NCBI GenBank assembly: GCA_025980465.1 | Contig: JAICXJ010000006.1 | Coordinates: forward strand, 1 to 64,000 | DNA: 64,000 nt | DNA from: Frankiales bacterium | GTDB lineage: Bacteria; Actinomycetota; Actinomycetes; JAFAQI01 | Direction of reading: 5' to 3' | Made by a program: the position numbers and the translations under genes | The notes under the pieces: generated by a model | Database searches by the model: none | Seen by the model: only the letters and a program-made list of their open reading frames with translations | What the model was told of the DNA's origin: nothing | In this document: in pieces, positions 51,272 to 60,279 of the stretch | Position numbering within the stretch: position 1 is the first letter of the stretch | Layout of the letters: each line of letters starts with the position of its first letter

Positions 51272-52522
51272 TCAGCGGGGCGTGAACGACACCGGTAGGC
51301 CATCCGGTGACCGGAAGGCGACACCCGTGACTGTAGGCGGCTCGGCCTCCGGATCCAGCCGCAGATCGGGAAGCCGCTCGAGCAGCGCTCCGATTGCGAC
51401 CGCGGACTCCATCCGGGCGAGGTGCATTCCGAGGCACATGTGCGGGCCGTGTCCGAAGGTGAGGTGCGAGATGTCCTGGCGGTGCAGGTCGAACCGGTCC
51501 GGATCGACGTAGCGATCCGGGTCGCGGTTGGCGGCGGCCACGCTGATGCTCACGTTGGTGTTGGCCGGGATCGCGACCCCGGCGAGCTCGCTGTCTCGGA
51601 TCGCGAGCCGAACCAAGGTCGTAATCGGCGGCTCCCAACGCAGCCCTTCTTCAATCGCATGAGACAGCAGCGCCGGCTCGGCACGCAACTCCTCAAGCGC
51701 ATCGGGCGCAGTCAACAGCGCGACCAGCAGGTTGCCGGACGATCGGTACGTCGTCTCAACGCCTGCCGGCAGCATGAGCAGAAGGAACGCGAAGATCTCG
51801 TCGTCGCTCAGCCGTTGCCCGTCGAGCTCGGCCTCGGCAAGGGTGGTGATCAGGTCATCCTGTGGCTCGCGTCGTCGGTCGGCGAGGATCGCGCCGAGAT
51901 ACTCGCGCAAGGCTACCGACGCCGCCATCCCGCGGTCCCAGTCATAGACGACGTTCAGCAACTCGATCGACAACCGCTGAAACCGGACGTAGTCCTCGCG
52001 GGGCAGCCCCAACAACCGCGCGATGACCTGCACCGGAAAGGCGAAGGTGAACTCACGTACCAGCTCGGCACTGCCCCGACCGGCGAAGCTATCGATCAGC
52101 TCCTCGACGACGACCTCGACGAGTTCAGTCCGCCATCGCTCGAGTAGCCGCTGTCGGAAGGCCGGCGTCACCAACAGCCGGCTGGCGCGGTGTTCGGGCC
52201 CGTCCATCTCCAGCATGGTGCGGCCCATGACCGTGCCGATGATGTCGGCGTAGAGCGAACTGCAGTACGTCGATGGATCGCTCAGCACCGTCGCACATTC
52301 GGCGTAGCCGAGAACGGTGACTCCGGCCAGCTTCGTCGTGGAGGCTCTCGCGGTTTCGGCGAACGGATTGCCGATCATCACCCGATGCTGCTCGCGAGCG
52401 TCCTTGAGCCGCTCGTGAACGTCCTCGATGTTCATGAGCAGGCCGTCCTGCAGCTCTGCCGGGTCGAACGGTGTCGTGTCGGCGAGGTCGAGCGTCGATG
52501 TCGGCCGCTCCTGCTCGGTCAC
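51272..52522 (-). CDS. Cytochrome P450
   Basis: 416 residues from GTG 52522, which overlaps the deacylase stop (GTGA). I-helix LLLMLPAGVETTYRSS (A-G-x-E-T), K-helix ExxR in AIEEGLRWEPP, and heme-binding FGHGPHMCLGMHLARME with the axial Cys. A soluble bacterial class needing a ferredoxin partner, which is not in this cluster (fdxA at 18 kb is remote). Hydroxylates an unknown substrate; the neighbours suggest a catabolic rather than biosynthetic role. Confidence 0.93.
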   Translation of the reverse strand: MTEQERPTSTLDLADTTPFDPAELQDGLLMNIEDVHERLKDAREQHRVMIGNPFAETARASTTKLAGVTVLGYAECATVLSDPSTYCSSLYADIIGTVMGRTMLEMDGPEHRASRLLVTPAFRQRLLERWRTELVEVVVEELIDSFAGRGSAELVREFTFAFPVQVIARLLGLPREDYVRFQRLSIELLNVVYDWDRGMAASVALREYLGAILADRRREPQDDLITTLAEAELDGQRLSDDEIFAFLLLMLPAGVETTYRSSGNLLVALLTAPDALEELRAEPALLSHAIEEGLRWEPPITTLVRLAIRDSELAGVAIPANTNVSISVAAANRDPDRYVDPDRFDLHRQDISHLTFGHGPHMCLGMHLARMESAVAIGALLERLPDLRLDPEAEPPTVTGVAFRSPDGLPVSFTPR

Positions 52523-54249
52523 GCCGCGGCGCCCGCGGAGACGGTGTCGGTGTCGCGACCCGAGCGGAGCAGCGTCCCTGGCAGCGAGCCGGTGGCGACA
52601 CCGTCGCGACACACCTCGGTGCCGGCGACGATCACCGACGTGATGCCCATCGACTCGGCGAACAGCCGGGCGGCGCCGCCCGGCAGGTCATAGCGGGTCC
52701 GTTCCGGGCCATGGTCGACCGTCGCGGCATCGAACAGGACCAGGTCGGCATGCCAGCCCGGCACGATCCGACCACGTTCGCGAAGTCCGTACAGTCGAGC
52801 CGGCACGTCGGTGAGCAGCCGGACGCCCTCTTCGAGCCCGACGACCTGATGCTCCCGTACGGCATGCGCGAGAAGTGACGTCGAGTAGATCGCTCCGCAC
52901 ATCATGTCGAGGTGGGCGCCGGCGTCGGACGCACCGACGACAGCGTGCGGGTGCCGCCACACCTCGGCACGCGCCTTCCAGTCATCGGCGGTGTCCCCCG
53001 GCATCGCCGGCGACAACCCGGTCCGCAGCTCATCGGCGATGACGACGTCGAGCAGTGCGTCGAACGGCTCGAGCCCTCGCGCCGCAGCGACCTCGCCGAC
53101 CGTTCGTGCGTCGGCGTCGGCGTTCTGCGGCGCAAAGGTCTCCACGATCTGAAGTCGCTGCCAGTTCGAAAGCGCCCGCAGGATCCCGGCCTCGTCGGAC
53201 TGTGCACCTTCATTGAGCCGCCGTCGTACCTCCGGGTCGGCAAGTGCCCGCAGCCGTTCCGGAACCGGAAGGTGCATGGTCTCCCGCCAGCCAGGCAAGC
53301 CATCCAGGACGAAGCCGGTGAGGAACGACAACCGGATCTTCATCGAGTGGGGCATCGTCAATGCGACGATGCGGCCGCCGCGTTGCGCGGCGACGTCGGA
53401 GACGTGCAGCTGGCGTTCGTAGGCATCGCGGTTGCCCGCGGTCACCGCCAGCACGTTCCAGTTCAGCGGCCGGTTGGCGGCGCGTGACATCTCGGTGAGC
53501 AGATCCACCTCGTCGTCGCTGAATCCCGCCAGGCAGCCCGGGACGATCGCCTCGAGCGTCGTACCGGGATGGCTCCCGACCACTCCGGCAAGTGCCAGCA
53601 GCTCGTCGCGGCTCGCCGCCCGCGACGGCACCGGCTGCCCGTCGCCGTCGTTGTGGGTCGGCGCCTGCGAGGTCGACAGGCCGAGCGCACCGGCGCCGAG
53701 CGAGTCACGCAACAGACCGGCCATTCGCTTGACCTGGTCATCGGATGCCTCGCCACCGACTGCCGCCTCGCCCATCGCTACCCGGCGTAGGGCCGAGTGG
53801 CCGACCAGGAACCCGGCGTTGACCGCGGTCTTGCCGTCGAGGGTCGCGAGCCACTCGGCGTACGACGACCAGTTCCAGCTCAGTCCTTGTTGCAGCGCCT
53901 CAAGCGGCATGCCTTCGACCCGGGCCAGCAGCCGGGTGAGGTAGTCGGCGTGCTCGGGGCCGGCAGGAGCGAGAGTAAAACCGCAGTTGCCGCCGATGAC
54001 GGTGGTCACACCGTGCTGGATAGATGGGCTCGCAGTCGGGTCCCAGGCGAGTTGGGCGTCGTAGTGGGTGTGGATGTCGACGAAACCAGGCGCAACCACG
54101 AGCCCGTCGGCGTCCACCGTGCGGGTGGCGCTGTCGGCGATGTCGCCGACCGCAACGATGCGTCCGCCGCTGACTCCGACGTCGGCCCGGCGACTCGCAG
54201 CACCGGTCCCGTCGACGACGTTCCCGCCCCGAATCACCAGATCGAGCAC
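52519..54249 (-). CDS. N-acyl-D-amino-acid deacylase-type amidohydrolase
   Basis: 576 residues. Amidohydrolase superfamily: VIRGGNVVDGTG start, metal site DIHTHYDAQL (HxH), GNCGFTLAP, VGHSALRR, and ASDAGAHLDMM (the catalytic Asp and neighbour His). The second half includes RGRIVPGWHADLVLFD. This branch includes D-aminoacylases and related amide hydrolases with fatty acyl or aryl substrates. Second gene of the leftward set, ending in the P450 start. Confidence 0.88.
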   Translation of the reverse strand: MLDLVIRGGNVVDGTGAASRRADVGVSGGRIVAVGDIADSATRTVDADGLVVAPGFVDIHTHYDAQLAWDPTASPSIQHGVTTVIGGNCGFTLAPAGPEHADYLTRLLARVEGMPLEALQQGLSWNWSSYAEWLATLDGKTAVNAGFLVGHSALRRVAMGEAAVGGEASDDQVKRMAGLLRDSLGAGALGLSTSQAPTHNDGDGQPVPSRAASRDELLALAGVVGSHPGTTLEAIVPGCLAGFSDDEVDLLTEMSRAANRPLNWNVLAVTAGNRDAYERQLHVSDVAAQRGGRIVALTMPHSMKIRLSFLTGFVLDGLPGWRETMHLPVPERLRALADPEVRRRLNEGAQSDEAGILRALSNWQRLQIVETFAPQNADADARTVGEVAAARGLEPFDALLDVVIADELRTGLSPAMPGDTADDWKARAEVWRHPHAVVGASDAGAHLDMMCGAIYSTSLLAHAVREHQVVGLEEGVRLLTDVPARLYGLRERGRIVPGWHADLVLFDAATVDHGPERTRYDLPGGAARLFAESMGITSVIVAGTEVCRDGVATGSLPGTLLRSGRDTDTVSAGAAA

Positions 54250-54261
54250 CGGCGGTCCCTC

Positions 54262-55449
54262 CTAGACACGCAGCCAGTCCCAATCTGGGAGCGGATGCCG
54301 GAACAGGCCGGCGGCGTTGCGGTGAGTCACCTTCGCAGCGCTGTCGTCGTCGAGAGACGCAAGATTTCGAGCAACGACTTCTTGGGTGTCGGGCCAGGTC
54401 GAGTCGGCGTGCGGATAGTCACTCTCGACCAGAATGTGGTCGACGCCGATTGCGGCCGAGGCGCCGAACGCGGTGGGGTCGTCGATCGAGCAGAACCAGA
54501 AGTTGCGGCGCAGCACCTCGCTCGGAAGCAGGTCACCTCGCCACGAGCCGCCCTCGTGCCCGGATGCCGAGTGCGCCAGGACGAAGTCGGCCCGATCGGC
54601 GAGCATGCCGACCCAGCCGAGCCCACCCTCGGCGAACATGATGTTCAGCTGCGGAAACCGCACCGGTACGCCGGACCACAACCAGTCGGCCGCGGCGATC
54701 AGAGCGTGCGCCGGGAACAGCGTCGTGATCGCCTCGAACGGCATGTCCGGCGACGGCATCGGCGCCCATTGCGCGGAGCCGGTGTGCAGACACAGCACGG
54801 TGTCGGTCTCCTCGCAGGCCGCGAAGAACGGGTCCCAGACACCGGTGTGCAGACTCTCGATGCCCGACTTCGCCGGGATCTCGGGGAAGCTCACCGCCTT
54901 GAAGCCACGCGCGGCGTTGCGGCGTACCTCGTCGGCGGCAAGCGCCGGATCAGCGAGCCACGGCAACTGCAGCGGGATGATCCGCTCCGGATAGCTGCCG
55001 GCCCAGACCTCGAGATGCCAGTCGTTCCACGCCCGGAGCACCGCAAGACCGAGCTCGGGGTCCTTGCTCTTCCAGAACACCGTGCCGGCGAAGCCGGCGA
55101 TCAGCGACGGGAAGTTCAGCGACGCCCAGATGCCTGCGAGGTCCATGTCGGCGATCCGGGCGTCGATGTCGTAGCAGCCCTTGCGCATCTCGTCGAAGCG
55201 AGCCGGCTCCATCGACCACTCGTGCTTCGGCCGGCCGACGACGGCGTTCAAGCCGATGTTCGGGTAGTCGGCGTCCTCGTAGCGCCAGACCTGCGCGCCG
55301 GTCGGCGACTCAATGATGCGAGGCGCCCGATCGGCGAGAGCGGCTGGGACCCGGCCGTCGAACATGCCGGCCGGCTCGATGACATGGTCGTCGACAGAGA
55401 TGACGATGTGGCGCCGGACCCGGGGTTCGGGGTCGGGCAGCAAGACCAT
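54262..55449 (-). CDS. Amidohydrolase-2 family metal-dependent hydrolase/decarboxylase
   Basis: 395 residues. ISVDDHVIEPAGMF (metal-binding D-x-H variant) at the N-terminus, LCLHTGSAQWAP, FPQLNIMFAEGG, and VESDYPHADSTWPDTQ near 340, the usual ACMSD/2-pyrone-like active-site Asp-His pair. These enzymes hydrolyse or decarboxylate aromatic or acyl acids. It leads the four-gene leftward set behind a near-consensus promoter with a palindrome. Substrate unknown. Confidence 0.85.
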   Translation of the reverse strand: MVLLPDPEPRVRRHIVISVDDHVIEPAGMFDGRVPAALADRAPRIIESPTGAQVWRYEDADYPNIGLNAVVGRPKHEWSMEPARFDEMRKGCYDIDARIADMDLAGIWASLNFPSLIAGFAGTVFWKSKDPELGLAVLRAWNDWHLEVWAGSYPERIIPLQLPWLADPALAADEVRRNAARGFKAVSFPEIPAKSGIESLHTGVWDPFFAACEETDTVLCLHTGSAQWAPMPSPDMPFEAITTLFPAHALIAAADWLWSGVPVRFPQLNIMFAEGGLGWVGMLADRADFVLAHSASGHEGGSWRGDLLPSEVLRRNFWFCSIDDPTAFGASAAIGVDHILVESDYPHADSTWPDTQEVVARNLASLDDDSAAKVTHRNAAGLFRHPLPDWDWLRV

Positions 55450-55484
55450 TCGCTGACGCTAACGTCAGGGTTCTGGGGGGTCAA
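55450..55484 (-). promoter_or_regulatory. Promoter and palindrome of the amidohydrolase/P450 set
   Basis: On the minus strand: TTGACC (55479-55484), 17-base spacer, TAGCGT (55456-55461), six bases to the ATG at 55449, so probably leaderless. CTGACG-CTAA-CGTCAG (55453-55468) covers the -10. A TetR/GntR-type operator is likely. Confidence 0.6.
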
Positions 55485-55567
55485 CGCTGGCCGTCACCAA
55501 ATCCCCCAGCGAAACTGCGGAATGCCTCGCCTATTCGGCCTCAAGTGCTGGGGAGTTGACTGCCATC

Positions 55568-57043
55568 TCAGCCCGGAGCAGGTCGGCGGACGAACGACCT
55601 CGGCCGGGTGAACGCGCGCAGGCCGTCGACGCCGAGCTCGCGCCCGATCCCCGAGCTGCCTACGCCGCCGAAGGGCAGCCGTGGGTCCTGCGCGGCCATC
55701 CCATGGCAGTTGATGCTCACCGTTCCGGCCACCAGCCGGGAAGCGGTGTCGTCGGCGAGCGTGTCGTCACCGCTCCACACCGAGGCGGTCAGCCCGAACT
55801 CGGTGGCGTTCGCGGCTGCGACGGCCTCCTCGATGTCGTCGTACCCGATGACCGGCAACGCCGGACCGAACTGCTCCTCGGTGACCAGCGCTGCGACGAC
55901 GGGTACGTCGGTCACGACCGTCGGCAACACGAAGTAGCCATCCCCGCGACGGTCCTCGTCGCGCAGTCTTCCGGCAGAGCGGACCGTGGCACCGGCGGCA
56001 GTTGCCTCGCTGAGCTGCCGCACGAGCCGGTCCCGCCCGGCCGCCGTGTGCATCGGCCCGAGCGTCGTGTCAGCGGCCAGGCCGTCGCCGACGACCTCAC
56101 GCTCACAGTGGGCCAGCAAGGCATCGGCAAGTTCCGCAACTCGGTCGCGCGGTGCGTAGAGGCGTTTCACCGCCATGCACACCTGGCCCGCGGTCGTGTA
56201 GGTCGCGGCGACCAGCTGATCGGCGAGCGCCTCGGTGATCGTCAGGTCGGGAGCAATGATCGCAGCGTCATTTCCGCCGAGCTCGAGCAGCACCGGCCTG
56301 AGGCGTTCGGCAGCAGCGGCCATGACCGCCTTGCCGGTCGCCACGCCTCCCGTGAGTGAGATGACGTCGATGCCCGGATGGGTGACGAGCTGCCGGCCGA
56401 GTTCGACGTCCGGACCCGCCACGAAGTTGACCACGCCGGGCGGCAACGCGGAGGCGAGCACACCGCCGAACTCCAGCAACGCCAGCGGGCAGCTCGGCGG
56501 GGGCTTCGCCACGACGGTGTTCCCGGCAACCAACGCCGAGGTCAGCTTCATTGCCGCTACGGCACTCGGCCAGTTGAACGGAAGCATGAGTGCGGCGACG
56601 CCGAACGGCTCGCGCTGCAGTCTCGGGTACGCCGCCGGCGGCTCGATCAACTCGGCGGCCAACGCATCCTCGGCCATCGTCCCGAGTACCTGACCGATCC
56701 CGGGCGCCGTCACCAACTCGAACTCCGCCTCGCTGCGCACCTTTCCGTGCTCGCGGGTGTAGCGGGTCGCAAGGTCGGTGGCGGTCGCGTGATCGGCGGC
56801 TGCCGTCATCGCCGCCACCGCGGCGGCGAGCCGATCAGCGACGCTGGTCGCCGCCCAGCCGGCAGCTGCACGCCGTGCTGCGGCAACTGCCGCGTCGAGC
56901 TGGCGGCGGCTTGCTGCCGGAGCCGCGCCGACCACCTCCGCCGGCCTGGCTGGGTTGTGGACCGGGTAGTCACCGACCTCGCCGGACACCGGCCGGCCAT
57001 CGATGAGAAGCGACGCGGTGAGCGTCGGCGAGGAGACCGCCAT
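55568..57043 (-). CDS. Aldehyde dehydrogenase (NAD-dependent family)
   Basis: 491 residues. PFNWPSAVAAMKLTSALVAG (catalytic Asn), VVAKPPPSCPLALLEF, ISLTGGVATGKAVM, LLELGGNDAAII (general-base Glu), TAGQVCMAVKRLYAP (nucleophilic Cys), and the end INCHGMAAQDPRLPFGG. Complete. Oxidises aldehydes, perhaps those made by the adjacent alcohol dehydrogenases. Divergent from the second dehydrogenase. Confidence 0.93.
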   Translation of the reverse strand: MAVSSPTLTASLLIDGRPVSGEVGDYPVHNPARPAEVVGAAPAASRRQLDAAVAAARRAAAGWAATSVADRLAAAVAAMTAAADHATATDLATRYTREHGKVRSEAEFELVTAPGIGQVLGTMAEDALAAELIEPPAAYPRLQREPFGVAALMLPFNWPSAVAAMKLTSALVAGNTVVAKPPPSCPLALLEFGGVLASALPPGVVNFVAGPDVELGRQLVTHPGIDVISLTGGVATGKAVMAAAAERLRPVLLELGGNDAAIIAPDLTITEALADQLVAATYTTAGQVCMAVKRLYAPRDRVAELADALLAHCEREVVGDGLAADTTLGPMHTAAGRDRLVRQLSEATAAGATVRSAGRLRDEDRRGDGYFVLPTVVTDVPVVAALVTEEQFGPALPVIGYDDIEEAVAAANATEFGLTASVWSGDDTLADDTASRLVAGTVSINCHGMAAQDPRLPFGGVGSSGIGRELGVDGLRAFTRPRSFVRRPAPG

Positions 57044-57165
57044 GTGGCTTGGCCTATCACGACGAGGGCAGGCCTGCCAGACGCGCGGGCCTTGACGAGA
57101 GGTGGTGACACCGGCACTGTTCGCCGCATGATGCCGGCGTCAGGGATCATCCTGAGGCATGCCCC

Positions 57166-58257
57166 ATGGTGAGGGCGGCGGTGCTGCGCGGCGTGGGTAA
57201 GCCGGTCGAGGTCAGCAACATCACGCTGCGCGAGGTCGGGCCGTCGGATGTCCGGGTTGCAATCGCGGCGAGCGGGGTGTGTGGCACCGACCTGTCGGTG
57301 CGCGACGGTGGGATGCCCTCGATGCTTCCCTGCACGCTCGGTCACGAGGGCGCTGGAACCGTCCTCGAGGTGGGCCCGTCGGTGAGTCATGTGGCACCCG
57401 GCGATCACGTGGTGCTGACCTGGAACGTGGCATGCCGGACCTGCGAGCATTGCGTGCGCGGCGAGACCTACCTTTGCCCGACCGGCCTCGGCTATGCGTG
57501 GGACGCGGCGTACGCATCCGACGGTGACGAACCGGTGTGGCAGAGCCTCGGCGCCGGGACCCTCGCCGAGCAGACCGTCGTACCCGCCGCCGCGGCTATC
57601 CCGGTGAACGACGGGTTGCCACTCGATCTTGCTGCTCTGCTCGGCTGTGGCGTGACAACCGGAGTGGGGGCGGCGATCCGGACTGCCGCGATCCGTCCCG
57701 GCGAGACCGTCCTCGTTGTCGGCTGTGGCGGCGTGGGGCTCGCCGCGATCCAGGGCGCACGGCTGGCCGGGGCCGCGCACATCATCGCCGCGGATCGAGT
57801 ACCTGGACAGCTCGCTGCAGCCAAACGTTGCGGTGCCACCGACACTGTCGACACGAGCGCGACCGACCTCGCCGCGGCGGTCCGAGACATGACCGGCGGT
57901 CGCGGCGTCGACCATGCCCTCGAGGTGGTCGGCCGGTCGGAGACGATCAACGCCGCGTACGCCGCAACACGTCGTGGCGGCGTGGTGACGATCGTCGGCG
58001 CCGGCCGATTCGACGATCTGGTCAGCTTTCCGGCGCTGTCCCTGATGGCCGACGCCAAGTCGATCCGCGGAAGTGTGTACGGCGCCACCGACGCGGCCCG
58101 GGACTTGCCGGTACTGGCTGCATTAGCCGCCGGCGGGCAGCTGGATCTCGAGGCACTGGTCACTAGACGGATCAGCCTCGACGAGGTGGAATCCGCATTT
58201 GCAGCGATGGCAGCGGGCGACGGCGCCCGCAGCGTGGTGACCATCCCCTCGCCGTGA
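57166..58257 (+). CDS. Zinc-dependent alcohol dehydrogenase, second copy
   Basis: 363 residues. Catalytic zinc GVCGTDLSVRDG and GHEGAGTV; structural zinc CRTCEHCVRGETYLC; Rossmann GETVLVVGCGGVGLAAIQGA. Sequence resembles class III/mycothiol-type and aryl-alcohol dehydrogenases but lacks clear subgroup marks. Divergent from the aldehyde dehydrogenase gene; the pair could oxidise alcohol to acid. Confidence 0.92.
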   Translation: MVRAAVLRGVGKPVEVSNITLREVGPSDVRVAIAASGVCGTDLSVRDGGMPSMLPCTLGHEGAGTVLEVGPSVSHVAPGDHVVLTWNVACRTCEHCVRGETYLCPTGLGYAWDAAYASDGDEPVWQSLGAGTLAEQTVVPAAAAIPVNDGLPLDLAALLGCGVTTGVGAAIRTAAIRPGETVLVVGCGGVGLAAIQGARLAGAAHIIAADRVPGQLAAAKRCGATDTVDTSATDLAAAVRDMTGGRGVDHALEVVGRSETINAAYAATRRGGVVTIVGAGRFDDLVSFPALSLMADAKSIRGSVYGATDAARDLPVLAALAAGGQLDLEALVTRRISLDEVESAFAAMAAGDGARSVVTIPSP

Positions 58258-58266
58258 CTGCTTTCG

Positions 58267-58827
58267 TCAGGTGGCAGGCCACTTGGTTGCGAGCCACAGC
58301 GCTGGTGCGATGTCACGAAGCGCGACTCCGTCGCGGTCGAGTGCGCGCTCGAGGCTGGCGCCCGACTGGATTACGGAGATGAAACGGGCAGCGGAAGCCG
58401 CCTCGGCGGCCGTGAGATGTGGATTGCCGGCGCGAAGGACATCAACCGTGTGAGCGCGCAATCGCTTGTTGGAGGCGATGAGCTGGTCACGCAGCCCCGG
58501 AGTTCGAGCTGCATGAATCGTGAACTCGAGCAGCGCTAGCGACCACTCCGGATCCTCGTCGACTGCCTTGAGGTAGAGCCGCGCAAACGCATCCGGGTTC
58601 CTGGCTGTGCTTAAGGTCTCAAACCGAGCGGCGAACTCCCGCTCCATGACGGCAAGAAACAGGCCCTCCTTGCCGGCGAAGTTCGCATACAGCGCACCAC
58701 GGGTGAAGCCGGCGTCAGCAGCAATCGCCTCCGCAGAGGCCTGGTGGTAGCCGTGCCGCCGAAACGCGGCCGCGGCCGCGGCGACGAGCGCATCGCGGGT
58801 GCGGAGCTGCGATTCCTTCCGCGTCAT
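58267..58827 (-). CDS. TetR-family repressor
   Basis: 186 residues from ATG 58827 (58839 and 58863 also in frame). HTH near 20-60: ALVAAAAAAFRRHGYHQASAE, IAADAGFTRGALYANFAGKE. The C-terminal ligand-binding part (LLEFTIHAARTPGLRDQL) is of the AcrR-like type. Divergent from the PaaK-like ligase gene; its start lies next to a promoter with an inverted repeat, so it likely represses that gene and perhaps itself in response to an acyl-CoA or aromatic compound. Confidence 0.9.
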   Translation of the reverse strand: MTRKESQLRTRDALVAAAAAAFRRHGYHQASAEAIAADAGFTRGALYANFAGKEGLFLAVMEREFAARFETLSTARNPDAFARLYLKAVDEDPEWSLALLEFTIHAARTPGLRDQLIASNKRLRAHTVDVLRAGNPHLTAAEAASAARFISVIQSGASLERALDRDGVALRDIAPALWLATKWPAT

Positions 58828-58832
58828 CCGAC

Positions 58833-58861
58833 TTGACATACGCTGTGTATCTGGGTACACC
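58833..58861 (+). promoter_or_regulatory. Promoter with inverted repeat upstream of the ligase gene
   Basis: TTGACA (58833-58838), 17-base spacer, TACACC (58856-58861). GTGTA-N6-TACAC (58845-58860) lies between and on the -10. Candidate TetR operator. Confidence 0.5.
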
Positions 58862-58894
58862 ATGAATCTGAACCTATCAGAGCGGGGGGTGGCG

Positions 58895-60259
58895 ATGAAG
58901 ACTCGGCAGCGACTCGCGGTGGTGTCCGAAGCTCGAGCGGGGGTGCGGCGCGAGCAACTCGACCGGCGGGCCCTGGATTCGCACCAAGCTGAACAATTCG
59001 CGGCCTTCCTCGCCTACGCAGCCGCCCGGTCTCCCTTCCACCATCGCCGACTCACCGCGAACGGGCAGATCAAGCCGCTCGAGGAGATCCCGGTCCTCAC
59101 CCGCACCGAGATGATGGCGAACCTCGACGAGGCAACGTCCGACCGCCGGCTGACGCGCGCCGCGCTCGACTCCCACGTCGCGTCAATGACCGGCGAGGAT
59201 CCGCTGCTGTTCGGTGAATATCGCGTCCTCATGACCGGCGGTACGTCCGGTGTGACCACTTACCTGCCTTTCGACCAGGCCTCCTGGCGGCGAGTCATCG
59301 CGGCGTACCCGCAGGCCCTCATCTCGCTCGGCTTCGGCCCGCGGTTGTTTCCTCGTCGGCGGCTCGCACTGATCACCGCTGGCGGCCCGCTTCACATGAC
59401 CTACCGAGCGGCGGTCACCAACCGCTCGCCGATCATGGCGTCGCTCCGCCTCGACGTCACCGCGTCGGTCTCCGACATGGCGGCGTCACTAGACCGCTTC
59501 CAGCCCGACGTTGTCGTCGGCTACCCGAGCCTGCTCGCCGCCCTGGCGGATGAGCAGCGGGCTGGCCGCCTTGCGATTCATCCCGGCATGGTCTCAGCCG
59601 GATCGGAGCAACTCCGACCGGCGATGCGCGACGCGGTCACCGATGTCTGGGTCGCTCCCTTCAATGTCTATGCCACTACCGAAGCCGGCGGTGTGCTCGC
59701 GATGGAATGCCGCGAGCATCGCGGGCTGCACCTTCGAGAGGATTTCAATCACATCGAGGTCGTGGACGCGCACGACAATCCGGTGCCGGAAGGAACGACG
59801 GGTGCCGCGCTTCTCCTCACGTCGTGGCTCAATCCGGTCATGCCGATCATCAGATACCGCATCGACGACCAGGTGGCCATCACCTCCGAGCCATGCCGCT
59901 GCGGCCGCGCAACGAAGCGAATCATCGACCTCACCGGACGAGTCGAAGACACCATTCGGTTGGATGCGGTGTCCGGGGGGCGGATCGACGTGCATCCCAA
60001 CCATTTTGAGGAGACCATCGAGGGCTGGCCAGGCGTAGGGCAATTCCAAGTCGTACACCGCGCCGACGGCATCACCGTGTCGGTCGTGCCGGCGCCCGAT
60101 TCGCCCGAGGGCTGGGATGCCCGGCTGGCCAAGGAACTCGACGCCCGGCTCCACAGCCTCGGGGCCAAGCCCCCATCCATCCGGATCGACCTCGTGTCAG
60201 ATCTGGCACGACCTGCCACCACGGGCGCCAAGCTCCGAATCGTGCGAAGCGAGGTGTAG
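58895..60259 (+). CDS. Phenylacetate-CoA-ligase-like AMP-forming enzyme
   Basis: 454 residues from ATG 58895 (GGGGGGTGG upstream); ATG 58862 overlaps the proposed -10. ANL-type PaaK fold: VLMTGGTSGVTTYLPFD (P-loop T-G-G-T-S-G), VVGYPSLLAALADEQ, FNVYATTEAGG, IIRYRIDDQVAI, RIIDLTGRVEDTIRL. Activates a carboxylic acid as acyl-AMP, typically to CoA thioester. Follows a TetR gene divergently; substrate unknown but fits aromatic acid or fatty acid entry into the cluster. Confidence 0.85.
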   Translation: MKTRQRLAVVSEARAGVRREQLDRRALDSHQAEQFAAFLAYAAARSPFHHRRLTANGQIKPLEEIPVLTRTEMMANLDEATSDRRLTRAALDSHVASMTGEDPLLFGEYRVLMTGGTSGVTTYLPFDQASWRRVIAAYPQALISLGFGPRLFPRRRLALITAGGPLHMTYRAAVTNRSPIMASLRLDVTASVSDMAASLDRFQPDVVVGYPSLLAALADEQRAGRLAIHPGMVSAGSEQLRPAMRDAVTDVWVAPFNVYATTEAGGVLAMECREHRGLHLREDFNHIEVVDAHDNPVPEGTTGAALLLTSWLNPVMPIIRYRIDDQVAITSEPCRCGRATKRIIDLTGRVEDTIRLDAVSGGRIDVHPNHFEETIEGWPGVGQFQVVHRADGITVSVVPAPDSPEGWDARLAKELDARLHSLGAKPPSIRIDLVSDLARPATTGAKLRIVRSEV

Positions 60260-60279
60260 CCGCCAACCGGTGCGGCTAC
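60256..60279. terminator. Convergent hairpin terminator
   Basis: GTAGCCGC-CAACCGGT-GCGGCTAC, eight perfect pairs covering both convergent stop codons (60259 and 60276). Confidence 0.65.

Noticed and set aside
53797-55611. 604-codon open frame antisense to the two amidohydrolases
   Set aside because: Overlaps two genes with intact metal-site motifs; composition is that of a complementary-strand shadow.
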